Source of the DNA: Scalesia atractyloides
Lineage: Eukaryota > Streptophyta > Magnoliopsida > Asterales > Asteraceae
DNA: 64,000 nt
Direction of reading: 5' to 3'
Assembly (NCBI GenBank): GCA_947069175.1
Contig: CAMTDV010000018.1
Span: 42,482,869-42,546,868, forward strand
This document shows, piece after piece, positions 52,359-64,000 of the stretch. The number at the start of each line of letters is the position of its first letter. The stretch's first letter is position 1. The position numbers and the translations under genes are program-made. The notes under the pieces are model-generated. The model made no database searches, had not been told where the DNA came from, and worked only from the letters and a program-made list of their open reading frames with translations.

Positions 52359-55300
52359 AAGGAAGATATCCATAATGCGTATATGACAGCCGGGGCTTCA
52401 ACATCGAATGCCAACATGGTGAATCAAGTTAACCTGGATCATGAGATGGGTACGTTAATGAAGCCACCAAAACTTATGAGCATGGATGAATACGAGGGGT
52501 GAAAGGAAAAGTTCACGAACTGGGTTCAGGTTACTTTCTTTCACAGTTGGGTTGCGGTTGAAACAGGTTTCACATGGCCAAGAGATGAACATGATAATGT
52601 TATTGAGATGAGCAAGTTTTCTACTCAACAGAAGGATGCGTATGCTGCTGAGAAGAAAATGTTCAGTCTGATTCAGCAGTCCATAAAGGAAGACATCTTG
52701 GTGCTATTACCAGAGTACAAAACTGCACAAGATTTATGGAAGTCTCTAAAGGCGAAATATCAGGGGAGTGCAGAGATGGTTAAGAGCAAAAAGGCTCTAA
52801 TCATGAAAGAGTTTGACATATTCACATTGATACAAGGTGAGTCAATGAAACAAATGATAGAACGTTTTTGTCATTTGAAAGTAAAAATGAAAAGGCACGG
52901 TCTTGAAAGACTGAAGAAGAATATATTGACAAATTGGCTGATGCTTTGCCGGAAGGTGAATGGAAAACTTATCTCATGATGCTAAAAGAAAGTCCAAGTT
53001 GGGAATTTTTCAAGTTATCCACTTTTATCGTTAAGTTGGAGGGGCACGAGATGGAATTGTTGAAAATTGTTAAGCCAAAGAATTCGAACATTGCTCAAGA
53101 TGTAGGGCTTTATTACAAGAGTGGAGCTCTAGAGAATATTTCAAGCCCGAAAATCCAAACTGCATTCAGTGCGAATATGAATTCCTCGAATCATTCATCA
53201 CAGAGCCAAACTCAATCATATCCTAACTATGATCAGAGTCCTTCGAATGCATCATATTCAAGCACAAGTTCTAACTCACCATTTCAGAATCAGACGAATC
53301 AGAATAATCAATCAAATTCTGATCCAAATGTGTTTAGATGCAACATTGCAGTCAACCTAAACAACATCGTTTCTAAACAAGTGGCCAAACAACATATGGC
53401 ACTACTTGCCACAATGTTGGAATCTTATGAGAGTTTAGTGGGTGGGAAGATCGGTAATCCAGAAATGACTGCCGAGGATTATGACCAAGTGGATGAGGAA
53501 GAGCTTGACTTGATGGACATCAAATGGTCTTCAGCTTCGATTATATAGAGAGTTACGAAATTCATTGCTCTAATGAGATATCGGAAACTCGAGCAACAAA
53601 TTGGGATACGACAAGACGATGGTTACTTACTTCAGATGCCGACAAAAAAGGCATTTCAAACGAGAGTGCAAGAATCCAGAAGCAAGTGGCAACCAAAGTC
53701 CTTTCGGAGGCGGTAGTGATTACTACAAGAAGTCGTTGCAATACAAACCATTCCCGATGAAAACTCAAATCGAAGTTCAAGAGAAACCATCCAACAACGC
53801 AGAAAAGGCGATGGTTGCTTCTAATGAAGATGACGGTTTTGATTGGAACTCATATATTGCAAAGAAGACTTGAGTTGCTCTAATGGCCGAAATCGTGGAA
53901 GAACAAGATACATCTGTTGAGGATGTAGCTCTGGAGAACACAATGCTAGAAGAATACTTGCAACAAACAGAAGAAGAGGAGATCTATCATCATTCAAGGA
54001 TGCAGAGTGTTCTTTCTCCTAACATTACTTCTAGTTTTGCAGGTTGCATTGGTGAAGCATCTTCTGAGCATGTTGCTGAAGAAAACCGGAAGTTGAGGAA
54101 GTCATTAACGTGTCTAAAGAGATGAATGTGGAAAATCTCATGGAGTTCGCCAACAAATCAATGATGGAAAATTCAACAAAGGTAGGTCCGGAGGTAAAAG
54201 TTGTAGAAAAAGAGGTGGTAAAAGTGCAAATCGTTGTGGTCGAAAAACCTTGCACGAAATATACTAAGCCTTGTCTGCAATGCGCCGAAAAATCTCAAAT
54301 CATAAGTGAACTCAATGTGCATAACAATAATTTAAAATATGATTATTGCACAATGAAGGAAACTTATGATAAAACGAAAGGCGACTACGACAGGCTTGAT
54401 AAAAACAACATTGAACACCATGACACAGTAAGAATGTTAAAAACAACGGTAATGGACAAACAAAAAGCCGAAAGGGTGAGACAGCTTTTGAATAAAAACA
54501 AAAGCTTCAAGATATGAAATTGAAACCGAATGGGTGAGATAGCTTTTGAAAAGCTATACCACAAATGCTTATGTCATCGATCATATTCTTCCAACTATTC
54601 CATTGGAAGAAAATGTTCAGAAAACAAAAGGTAAGAAACGTGGGGATTATAGCAATGTTCCGCCTCCCTTGTGCAAAAAATATTGTCACAAGAAAGTTGA
54701 TGGGATGGAAAAGGCGCTTAATATTGAACTTTTGACTAAAAAGAAAAATGAGTTGCCAGAGAACATTGACATAACCTACACAAAAGATGATAGTGGGGCA
54801 GTGGTTAAAAATGTTGTTGAAAAGGTGTTGAGTGAATCTGATGATGGCAGCTTTGAGAGCGCCAATGCAAGTATGAACAGTTCTGATTCTTAATCTGAAG
54901 ATGACGATACATCATTGGAAGATAGCCTAATTGATGATCCTAACGTTGTCATGTATAAAGTTAAGGAATCTGATAGACTATATTTTGATGATAGCTTTCC
55001 GATTCATAATGTTAAAGAAGATCAACTTGATAAATTTTTCAAACTTGTCGAAGTATCAGCAGAATATTTGGAAAGAAATGAAGAAAAGTTTTATTCTAAA
55101 CCTAAAAGAGGATATAATAACTACCAGAGAAATGGTGGTGACTTTCCTGAAACCAGGAGAGCGGGTTTGGGTTTGGAGGAAGAAATAGAAGAACCGAAAA
55201 AGAAACAGTCACCATTTCACGAATATAAAAATAAGAATATGGCATTCGTGTATGGGACTAGTATGGTTCAAGAAGAGAATTTGATGGGAAGCAATCAAAT

Positions 55301-55953
55301 GATGAGTTTAAAAAAGAAAAGGAACTTCAGGACAAGGCTAAATCTGCAAGTGGAGTAAAACCCACTAGTGGACATTGTCAGGATACTAGGACTTGCCTCA
55401 AATGCAATGAAGTTGGTCAAATTACATGCAAGTGTCCGAAACCAAAGCCTGTGTATCACCGAAGAAAGACAAATTCATATGTTGAGAAACTTAAGCAACC
55501 AGAGATTGTAAAACCAATCACAATCTTAAAACGAAACAATGAATCTAAAATCAAAGTGAAACCTAAAACTGAATCAAAGTTGAAAATTCAACTTTTGAGA
55601 AAGGTGAAACTTCCAAATCGAACGAAAACAAAGATTCAAGATTCTACATTAAGAAAACAAGAATTAAATCACAATCTTGGGTTACAAAGAAGAAAACAAC
55701 ATCATCTGAAGTTACAAAGTCTAAGTCAGTCAAGATTGAGAAAGACAAGGTGTCTGAACCAAAGGGTAAAACTGAAATTGACAAAGTTTTTCCTGAACTT
55801 TCAAAAGATAAGAAGAAATTCAAGTTTGAAAATGTAAATGTAGATGAAGTCTTAGATGATGTTTTTGAATATCAGAGGGCTTATGAGGATGTTTATGAAG
55901 ATTATTATCCCACACCCAAGACCAAAAAGGCTTGGGTTCCACTTTTTTACTAG
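52359..55953 (+). pseudogene. Gag of element C
   Basis: Aligns with A's gag from its Met; here the start codon position reads AAG, so the start is lost. A TGA at 52500-52502 replaces Trp in the DEYEGWKEK position. UBN2 core 52608-52979 (KKALIMKEFDIFTLIQGESM), Ser/Asn/Gln-rich linker, knuckle CRQKRHFKREC (about 53636) with the first Cys changed, an acidic stretch, a Cys cluster (CTKYTKPCLQC, about 54252), a coiled-coil-like segment, a second knuckle (CLKCNEVGQITCKC, about 55395) and the acidic tail ending KAWVPLFY, TAG 55951-55953. Several frameshifts. Confidence 0.86.
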
Positions 55954-57374
55954 GTTGTTAACGTGTGCACGGGCTCCAAAGATCCATTTTATCGAAGTGG
56001 ATTCTGGATAGCGGAGCTTCGAGGCACATGACCGGGATGAGAGCACTACTCCTTGATATTAAAGCGATTAATGGAGGGTATGTAGGCTTCATTGGAAATC
56101 AAGGAGGCCAGATAGTAGCTGAAGGAAAGCTTCCGAATGGTGTGGTGTCTTTTGATCGTGTTAATTATATCGCCGAGTTAGAGAACAATCTTCTCAGTAT
56201 CTCTCAGATTTGCGATAAACAGTTCACCGTTCATTTCAATGATAAGGAGTGCATGATTCTTAAGCCGGGATTTAAGATTCCAAATGATAGGATTCTAATG
56301 AGCGCTCCATGCGAAAATGATCTCTACGTGCTAGACATGAGTGTTGCTACAACATCGTCAAAGTTGGCTCAATGTTTTGTCACAAAAGCCACAGAAAATG
56401 ATTCGATTCTATGGCACACAAAGATGGGGCATATACATCTGAGGAAAATGAATTTTATGGTTCACAACGATTTGGTCGAAGGAGTAAATCTTCGAAGCTT
56501 CCATTGTCTTGAATGCATGAAAGGGAAGCAGATTAAGAAGTCACATCCTAAGAACATTCTTAACTCCATAAAGTTGCCGCTTGAACGTCTACATATTGAT
56601 CTTTTCGGTCCGGTGAATGTTCGTAGTATATCCGGAGATCTGTATTGTTTGGTCATCACAGATGATTATTCTCGATATTCATGGGTTTCCATTAAGAGAC
56701 AAAAGATGAAACGTTCGACAATTTGGTGATTGTCTTCCAGAAGCTTGAAAATCTATATCATCTCCCTGTTAGACGTATTTGAAGTGATAATGGTACGGAT
56801 TTCAAAAATACCAAAGGAATTCTGCATGAATTCAGTGCTCCTTACACTCTGCAACAAAATAGAGTAGCTGAGAGGAAGAGTAGAACTCTAATTGAAACAG
56901 CAAGAACCATGCTTGTAGATTCCAAACTTCTTGTTAGCTTCTGGAGTGAGGCGGTTGCAGCGGCATGCTACACATTGAACATGGTCTTAACAGTCAAACC
57001 AGCCAAGAAGACTTGCTTCGAGATGATTAACCTAAGGAAACCAAATCTAAAGTATCTAATCCCGTTTGGTGCACCATGCACTGTGATTGATTCGGATGGA
57101 AATTTGGTGCTAAAACGCTGGAAGGTTTCTTTGTCGGTTATTCAAGTCCGCTCAGGAGAGTTTACATTCCTACTTTGAGAAGTGTGGTCGAAGCACAACA
57201 CGTTGATTGTTTTCGGTACACAACTCTATTCAGAGAAAAGGCGATGCGTGGTTGTTCAATTATAAAGATTTGTGGAAGTCATTCTACTTGCCAGAAGAGC
57301 CGTCTGAAGAAGAACTTGCAACTCTTTATTATCTACAATAGTCGGCTAATCAAGAAAAGATTCTAAGGCCAATA
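55954..57374 (+). pseudogene. Protease and integrase of element C
   Basis: 55965-56729 is open: WILDSGASRHMTG (protease), VNYIAELENNLLSISQICD, WHTKMGHIHLRKM..CLECMKGKQ (integrase zinc-binding part) and DLFGPVNVRS with DDYSRYSW. A shift near 56690 follows. A TGA stands just before SDNGTDFKN (about 56780). The Glu motif is in VAERKSRTLIE. 56909-57178 and 57175-57366 carry the end of the core and the linker in two frames. The protease frame is -1 relative to gag. Confidence 0.88.
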
Positions 57375-59436
57375 GTGGTTAATCAATCTATTGTTGGTAC
57401 ATCTTCTTCAGGTGAAGGTCCAAGTAATAGTGGTGTTCCAGTTGAACAAGTTTCTGAAGCAGAAGTAATACCTACTATAGCTCCAGAAAATGTTTCTACT
57501 GAACCAGGAAATGCTACTACAGAGCCCATTCTTTCTCAGATTCAGAATTCTGACTCTGATGAAGCTCCGACTTTCAATGATGATGGAGAATCTTCCTCTG
57601 ATGAAGAATCCGAGCAGATATCAAATATGTTAAACCAATCTGCTTGCCCAAGTAATCAAAATGAAGCAACATCTAGTACTCCAGAAGTTGATTTGATAGT
57701 TGATCTGAATATTACAAATCAGAACACTACAGTTGATGTTCCAAGCGAGGAGATTCCGCGATCTTATTCATATCACCCTTCGAATAACATAATTGGAGAG
57801 TTACAGACTGGTGTGAGAATGAGAAGCCAGATCAACAAAGCTTTAAGTTGTTTCTATAGTCGAGTGGCTCCGACTCAAGATTATTGCTATTATTCATGTT
57901 TCATATCCCAAATCGATCCAAAGACTGTAAATGAATCTTTGGGTAATGAGAACTGGGTGATAGCGATGCAGGAAGAGTTGTTACAGTTTGAGAAAGTGGG
58001 AGTTTGGAGACTTGTCGACTTACCACCAAAGCAAAAGGCGATAGATACAAAGTGGGTCTTCAAGTGCACGAGGGATGATCGAGGTGTGATCGTTAGAATC
58101 AAAGCTCGGTTGGTTGTCAAAGATTTCCACCAGCAAGAAGGAATTGACTATACGGAAGTCTATGCATCGGTTGCATGTTTAGAGTCAATCCGCATTTTCC
58201 TTGCATTTGCTGCTTGGAAACGTTTTAAAGTGTATCAGTTAGATGTGAAGTCCGCATTTCTCTATGGTAAGCTACACGAGCAAGTGTACTTCAGCCAACC
58301 ACCGGGGTTCGTCGATCCGCTGAACAAGAACAAAGCTTATCTCCTAGACAAAGCCTTATACGGATTACACCAACCCCTGAGAGCTTGGTACGAGACGTTA
58401 TCTCAACATCTCGTTGGAAACGGCTTTACAAGAGGCACAATGGATAGTACATTGTTTACCAAAGAAGTCGGTAGTCATCTAATCATCGTACAAATTTATG
58501 TGGATGATATCATCTTTCGTTCAACAGATGATAGTCTTTGCAAAGAATTCGAGAAGATTATGAAGAAGAAGTTCAAGATGTCTTCTATGGGCGAAATGAA
58601 ATTCTTCCTCGGGTTACAAGTTGATCAATTACCAGACGACATATTCATTCATCAAACGAAATTTGTTCATGATGTTCTGAAGAAGTTTGAAATGGATAAC
58701 TCGAAGCCGCTTTCGACTCCTATGACGCTGAATCACGGAATTTGCATAGACGAAACAGGAACCAAAGTGGATGATACGCTCTATAGGTCGATGATAGGAT
58801 CTCTTATGTATCTGACGGCATCTCGCCCAGATATCATGTATCCTACCTGTCTTTGGCAAGATATCAGCCCAGTTCCAGAGTATCTCACATGCAAATTGTG
58901 AAGAGAATATTCCGTTACCTGAAGGGATGTCCAAGCACCGGCTTGTGGTATCCAAAGAACGATAACTTTGATCTGACGGGATATGCTAATTCTGACTTGG
59001 GGTGGCCAAGCTGAATTCAAAGTCTACGACGGCTGGTTGCCAGTTCTTCGGAACTTGATTAGTAACATGGCAATGCAAGAAACAAACCACAATCTCTCTT
59101 TCTACCTGTGAGGCAGAATACATTTCTGCTTCTAGCTGTTGTTCACAAATCCTATGGATTCAACAACAGATGAGGGACTTTGGATTGCAATTTCTTGATA
59201 CGCCTTTATATGTAGATAATAAGGCAGCTATCGGCATTACTAAAAATCCAGTTCATCGCTCTCGAACTAAACACATAGAAATTCGTTATCACTTCATTCA
59301 TGACTGTTACGAAAAGAAGTCAGTGCAAATTAAAAAAATCCACACCGATGAACAAAAAGTTGATTTTTATACCAAAGCTTTTCCATTAACAAGATTTAAA
59401 TATCTAATAGGCTTAACGGTATTAAAAATTTGTTGA
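57375..59436 (+). pseudogene. Reverse transcriptase and RNase H of element C
   Basis: 57375-58901 is a long open frame: Ser/Glu-rich linker (residues 1-180), then RVT_2 with ENWVIAMQEELLQFE, DTKWVFKCTRDD, VDVKSAFLYGK-type sequence, catalytic IYVDDIIFRST (about residue 374) and GEMKFFLGLQVDQL. It shifts near 58850 (PDIMYPTCLWQ). RNase H continues broken at 58880-59170 and open at 59170-59436 (VDNKAAIGITKNPVHRSRTK). RT is the longest intact catalytic block of any copia element here. Confidence 0.92.
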
Positions 59437-59671
59437 CAGGTGCGGAGGCAGATGTTGAATATGGATCGGACGATGAGTTCACGTGATCCACATTGGTTTG
59501 TTTATTTTTTAGATTAGTTTTTCTAAAAAACTAAAATACAAAAATATGTTTTTGATTTTTTTGGGGGAGAAATATTATGAGAAAATACAAAAACATATGA
59601 AAAATAAAAAAGTACAAAAACGTGAAAAAGACAAAAAGAATTTTGTGTAAAAAGGAAATGATAGTACATTA
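59437..59671 (+). other. Start of the RNase H-ORF3 spacer of element C
   Basis: Matches the corresponding spacer of A (3022 down to about 2838), including a polypurine tract TTGGGGGAGA at 59561-59570. The match ends at AGTGG (59671-59675). Confidence 0.75.
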
Positions 59672-61052
59672 GTGGCGGAAGAGTCGGGGAGCGTTGTAAC
59701 AGAACTATTGTTTCAACAACCATGGCATAATAAAATATAATTGTTTACATGTCTTGGAGAAAAACGGAAATACAACAAGAGTTAAGCTATTCTTCTTGCT
59801 TTTATTGCCACTAAGGCCCAAAGTCTGCCCTACGTGTAGCACGATCAACCTCAAACATTCGCCCCTGAAACATATGTGAAAATAAAGTCAGCAAAGAAAT
59901 GCCAGCGAGTACGTAGGATTTTGTGTTGATGCCTCATGGCTTTGATTAATGTAAGAAAAGTTTAAAGTAGTACAAAAGTCTCCATGAACCATAAAAAGTT
60001 TCTTTTATAAGAAGCATATAAAAATCAATATGATATAAAAGAAATAATATATGGTTAAATATATAACGAAAAGTAAGTTTTGTCTTGTGTAAAATGTCAT
60101 GTCTTGTATTTTGTTTAAAATGATTTAGATAACGCCACGAATTGTAAGAAAATAAAAGTACTTATATATAGGAAGTACCATCGGCGTATCCACCATGCTT
60201 TTATCACATTACATACATCACATATTTAAATCACTCACCACAAACCAATAATCAATGTTGAGTAAACCAATGTCGAGTAAACAATGTCACGTAAACCAAT
60301 GTCAAGTGAACAACGCCAAGTTTTATAAACCATTTGCCTTTATTGTTAAAACATATATTATAGATTGTTGGCAAATACATTCTAGCCTTGTTGACTGTCG
60401 GATAAACCCCTATCCGGTCAAGGATTTATCAATGTTCATCGGATTTTGTCATTCCCTAAGGTCGCTTCCAAACATACCTAGGAAGTGGGAACAAGATTGT
60501 CAATCCTATAGTACCATTACATGCTACCGGTCAGCGTGATCAATGTTAATGATGTATCATTGTCAAGTTCAACGTACCAATTTGTCAATAACAATGTAAG
60601 CATGTCTTGAAAATGTCCAAAAAAATGTCTTTTGAAAATGTCTTTGAAAACCATGTACTAGTATGCTAGGTCAACATACATAGCAAAAATGTCTGAAAAC
60701 CAACGTGCTAAATAAGCTAGGTCAACATATGAAGCAAAATGCAATGAAAATCATGTATAATATATACACATTATAATCAAGCATGTATAATGTCATGAAA
60801 ACATGAAAGTAGATGTAGGCACAATTTGTTTCACCCCAAAACATTTGAAAACGTAAAAGAGGGGACTATGTACTCACTTGTGGTTGCAAAAGTATCCTTG
60901 TTAAGAAGATAAACCAAGATCAAGAGTCCGTGAAATCAAGCGTGTCCTAAACACTGTTAACTATGTAAATATCAGAACTTGAAATTCGAGGATTCGGATA
61001 GAATGAGACCTTATAAAACAAGTGAGTGTTGGAACTCGTATGTTATGGTTTA
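59672..61052 (-). repeat. LTR copy 1 of element H, truncated
   Basis: Starts at GGCGGAAGAGTCGG, equivalent to GGCGGAAACATCAAGG in copy 2, so about 30 terminal bases are missing. Ends at TATGGTTTA just before the terminus of copy 2. No ORF of note. Confidence 0.8.
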
Positions 61053-64000
61053 TGTCACATCCCAACCACGTAAAAGAACAAACCATGGCGGAAACATCAA
61101 GGAGTGTTGTAACAGAATTGTTGTTTCAATAACCATGGCATATAAGTTAAGTTTCATTAGTTAATATTGTTTACATCATCTTGGATAAAAACGGAAATAC
61201 AACAAAAGTTAAGCTATTATTCTAATTTTATAGTCACTAAGGCCCAGTCCGCCCTAAGTGTAGATAGCTTGACATCAAACATTTACACCTGAAACATATG
61301 TGAAAATAAAGTCAGCAAAATAATGCCGGCGAGTACATTGGTTTTGTGTTGATGCTTCATGGCTTTAATTATTTTAAGAAATGTTTTAAGTTGTACAAAA
61401 GTCGCCATGAACCATAAAAAGTTTCTTTTATAAGAACCATATGAAAATCAATATGATATAAAAGAAATGATGCATGGTTAAATAGATAATCAAAAGTAAG
61501 TTTTGTCTCGTATAAAAATGTCATGTTATGTATTAGATATGTCATGTCTTGTATTTTGTTTAAAATGATTTAGATAATGCCACAATATGTAAGATAATAA
61601 AAGCACTTATATATAGGAAGTACCATCGGCGTATCAATCATGCTTTTATCACATTACATACGTCACGTTATTTCTATCACTCACTATAAACCAATAATCA
61701 GTGTCGAGTAAATAAATGTCATGTAAACCAATGTCGAGTAAACAAATGTCATGTAAATCAATGTCGAGTAAACAATGTCATTTTTTTATAAACCATTGCC
61801 TTTATTGTTAAAACATATATTATGGATTGTTGGTGAACACATTCAAGCCTTGTTGACTGTCGGATAAACCCTATCCGGTCAAGGGTTTATCAATGTTCAT
61901 CGGATTCTGTCATTCCCTAAGGTCGCTTCCAAACACAACTAGGAAGTGGGAACGTCATTGTCAATCCTATGGTACCATTACATGTTACCGGTCAGCGTGA
62001 TCAATGTTAATGAATGTATCATTGTCGAGTTCAACGTACCAAAATGTCAATAACAATGTAAGCATGTCTTGAAAATGTCTTTGAAAATGTCCAAAAAAAT
62101 GTCTTTTGAAAATGTCTTTGAAAACCATGTACTAGTATGCTAGGTTAACATACATAGCAAAAATGTCTTTGAAAACCAATGTGCTAAATATGCTAGGTCA
62201 ACATATGAAGCAAAATGCAATGAAAATCATGTATTATATATACACATTATAATCAAGCATGTATAATGTCATGAAAACATGAAAGTAGATATAGGCACAT
62301 TATGTTTCACCCCAAAACATTTGAAAACGTAAAAAAGGGAACTATGTACTCACTTGTGGTTGCAAAAAGTATCCTTGTTCAAGAAGATAAACCAAGATCA
62401 AGAGTCCGTGAAATCAAGCGTGTCGTAAAAATGGTTAACTATGTAAATATCGACCTGAAATCGAAAGATTTAGATAGAATGAGACCTTATAAACATAGTG
62501 CGTGTTGGAACTCACATGATATGGTTTAATAGGTTAACATTCTGAGTTGGAAAGATTTTTAAGTGCTTTTGACCCGCTATTACCCGTTAAGGTAGTTTAA
62601 GCTACTTTAACGCGTCATTTGCATAACTACGCATTCGGATGGTTAGATATGTGTTATGATAAGTTTTAAATGCTTAAAAATGGTTAAAATGTTATTTGGT
62701 CAGGTTATATGACAAAATTATGTTACCTATGTGTTTAATTGGTTTTCTTGCAAAAAGGGCATTTTGGTCATTTTGAAGGGATATTATCATTGATTAACAT
62801 AACATAATCGGAAATACATGACCATTAGGTATAACCTCCGAGGGTAATTCCCTATATATTTGTGGTCAGATGTTTGTATTTTATCGGATCTATAAATCGA
62901 CCAAACGAGTCAGATTCGAATGTTAAAGCGGTGGTCAAACCGCTAGACTTTTGTCTCTAGACAAGCACTATAACGAAAGTGACGAATTTGACATATATTG
63001 ACATGTCTTAATAAGTTTATAAAAGTATTTTGGTATCAAAACATCCTGTTTTGACACCCAAAAATAGATCCGCTGGAAAATGCGCAAAAATCGCATTTTG
63101 ATCGAGACTTTGATTTGTCAAAATGACTAGAAAATGTGGGAATCAGTAGGCATGATTTTTAGGGATCATAACCACCATGATTACCATCATATTGCAAGAT
63201 TCAATTGAGCTTTATCTTGATCAATTCATGATCAAAACTAAAATTCAAACAGAAAGTCAAACTGTTTGATTTTTAGTCCATTTAAGCTATAATAATTGAA
63301 CAAGACAAGAGTGGAACACTTACAAACACAGGGGAATGATCAAGAACCCTAGAGAAAGCTCCAAGGATGTTGCAAATTCGGATTTGTAGCAGAAAGGATC
63401 AAAGGAGATGGTTGCAAAAGTTAGAAAAATGAAGAACAATGGGGTATTAGAGATTTCTTGGAGTTCTAGGAGCAAGACAAGTGTCCATGACTCACCGTAG
63501 AGTTGGATTAGTATCCCCTTACATGTCAAATGCAGAAACAAGGGTGGCATAATCATTTGGTGAGTCGAAATTGGAGTTATTCAGCTGCTGCCACGTTTTG
63601 AGTGAGCTGGGGGTCCCTTACGGACTGTAAGGACTTTGGGCTTACGGTCCGTAAGCCCTTTAGCTGGCAGAAACTTTAAAAAATTGACAAAACAGGCCCC
63701 TGAACTTGTTTTTGACGCGTTTTGGCATTTTTAACACCCGTTAACCTGATTTTTATGCTCCATAAGGACAACAAAGTATATGGAACTTGAAATATGTCCA
63801 AAAATGTTCCATAGGTCTGTTCGTTTGGTCGTACAGTCGTTGTTTTCGGTTAATTATGACGAAAATCGTAACAAACTCGTGTATGACCGTAAATGCGTAA
63901 CGAACGATATTTTTGCATTCCAATCACTAAATTATGATATTTTAATGTTTAGAAAATTTTTTTGGATGTTCGTACATGTTCCGGATAGCGATATACGCAA
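61053..64000 (-). repeat. LTR copy 2 of element H, right end outside window
   Basis: At least 2.9 kb. Similar to copy 1 up to 62528; the rest is single copy, with no credible ORF. A palindrome with arms GGGCTTACGG lies at 63638-63658. Confidence 0.72.
63638..63658. repeat. 21-bp palindrome in H's LTR
   Basis: Two 10-base arms (GGGCTTACGG and its complement CCGTAAGCCC) around one base; a weaker CTTACGGACTGTAAG lies 20 bp to the left. Confidence 0.8.

Larger units (their letters stand above)
51302..59671 (+). mobile_element. Element C: SIRE-type copia retrotransposon, 3' truncated
   Basis: A relative of element A, opposite orientation. LTR, Met primer site, palindrome leader, gag, protease, integrase, RT, RNase H and the start of the spacer are present. 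It breaks off at about 59671 against an unrelated gypsy LTR; ORF3 and the 3' LTR are missing. Pol and gag carry stops and frameshifts. Confidence 0.9.
59672..64000 (-). mobile_element. Element H: gypsy-type LTR, two tandem partial copies
   Basis: TGTCACATCCCAACC at 61053 is the LTR terminus of the type seen in E, so the element sense is minus. The first 1.4 kb after it (61084-62528) matches 59672-61052, a second copy that lacks the terminus. Sequence continues as one copy to the window end. No coding region or primer site is visible. Confidence 0.75.

Noticed and set aside
60255..60539. 94-residue ORF in H copy 1
   Set aside because: The matching stretch of copy 2 does not keep the frame, so it is not under constraint.
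63320..63556. 78-residue hydrophobic minus-strand ORF
   Set aside because: Lies within LTR sequence of H; hydrophobicity follows from T-rich DNA; no relative in this window.

Overview
This window is plant repeat DNA with no recognisable host gene. I see only LTR retrotransposons, one small hAT-type DNA element and their debris. Ty1/copia elements of the SIRE type with a third ORF, Ty3/gypsy chromoviruses of the Tekay type, an Athila-like gypsy fragment, initiator-tRNA-Met primer sites and a GT-AG intron all point to a dicot. The family mix and LTR ends (TGTCACA-type) look like Asteraceae; the genus cannot be told from the sequence.

Layout. G, an Athila-like gypsy remnant on the minus strand, survives at 49063-51301 and is the oldest visible layer. 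F, a SIRE-type copia on the plus strand, sits against or inside G. Only its ORF3 pieces (23896-24828, 36722-36809, 46960-48430) and 3' LTR (48441-49062) are in the window. Three elements are inserted in F's ORF3: A, D and E. A is a SIRE-type copia on the minus strand, 1-23895, whose 3' end lies outside the window. D is a Tekay gypsy on the plus strand, 24829-36721, flanked by AAAAC. E is a Tekay-like gypsy on the minus strand, 36810-46959, flanked by CAAAC. A's gag is split by B (minus strand, 7288-19926), a SIRE-type copia of the same family as F. B's gag is split by a 667-bp hAT MITE at 16192-16858 with a perfect 8-bp duplication GGGATCAC. On the right, C (plus strand, 51302-59671) is a relative of A that starts inside G and has lost its 3' end. 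It runs into H, a gypsy-type LTR present in two tandem partial copies (59672-64000).

How the parts work. Each element carries or carried gag (particle protein), protease, integrase, reverse transcriptase and RNase H; order is PR-IN-RT-RH in the copia elements and PR-RT-RH-IN in the gypsy elements. All coding regions except the partial ORF3 of A carry stops, frameshifts or deletions, so none looks autonomous. Expected order of events: G, then F, then A/D/E, then B in A, then the MITE in B; C entered G independently.

The least explained signal is an 18-bp palindrome, consensus CAAGTTCGSSCGAACTTG, confined to the A/C family. Three copies stand directly upstream of the LTR TATA box at conserved distances, eight or nine form a 40-50 bp spaced array between primer site and gag, and about eight more lie upstream of ORF3. 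Other notable signals are a shared gag/protease boundary (gag stop, -1 frame change, splice-acceptor-like ATGTGCAGG), an ORF3 in A that opens at an acceptor-like TAG with no ATG, a phase-preserving intron in D's gag, and extra leader ORFs in both gypsy elements.
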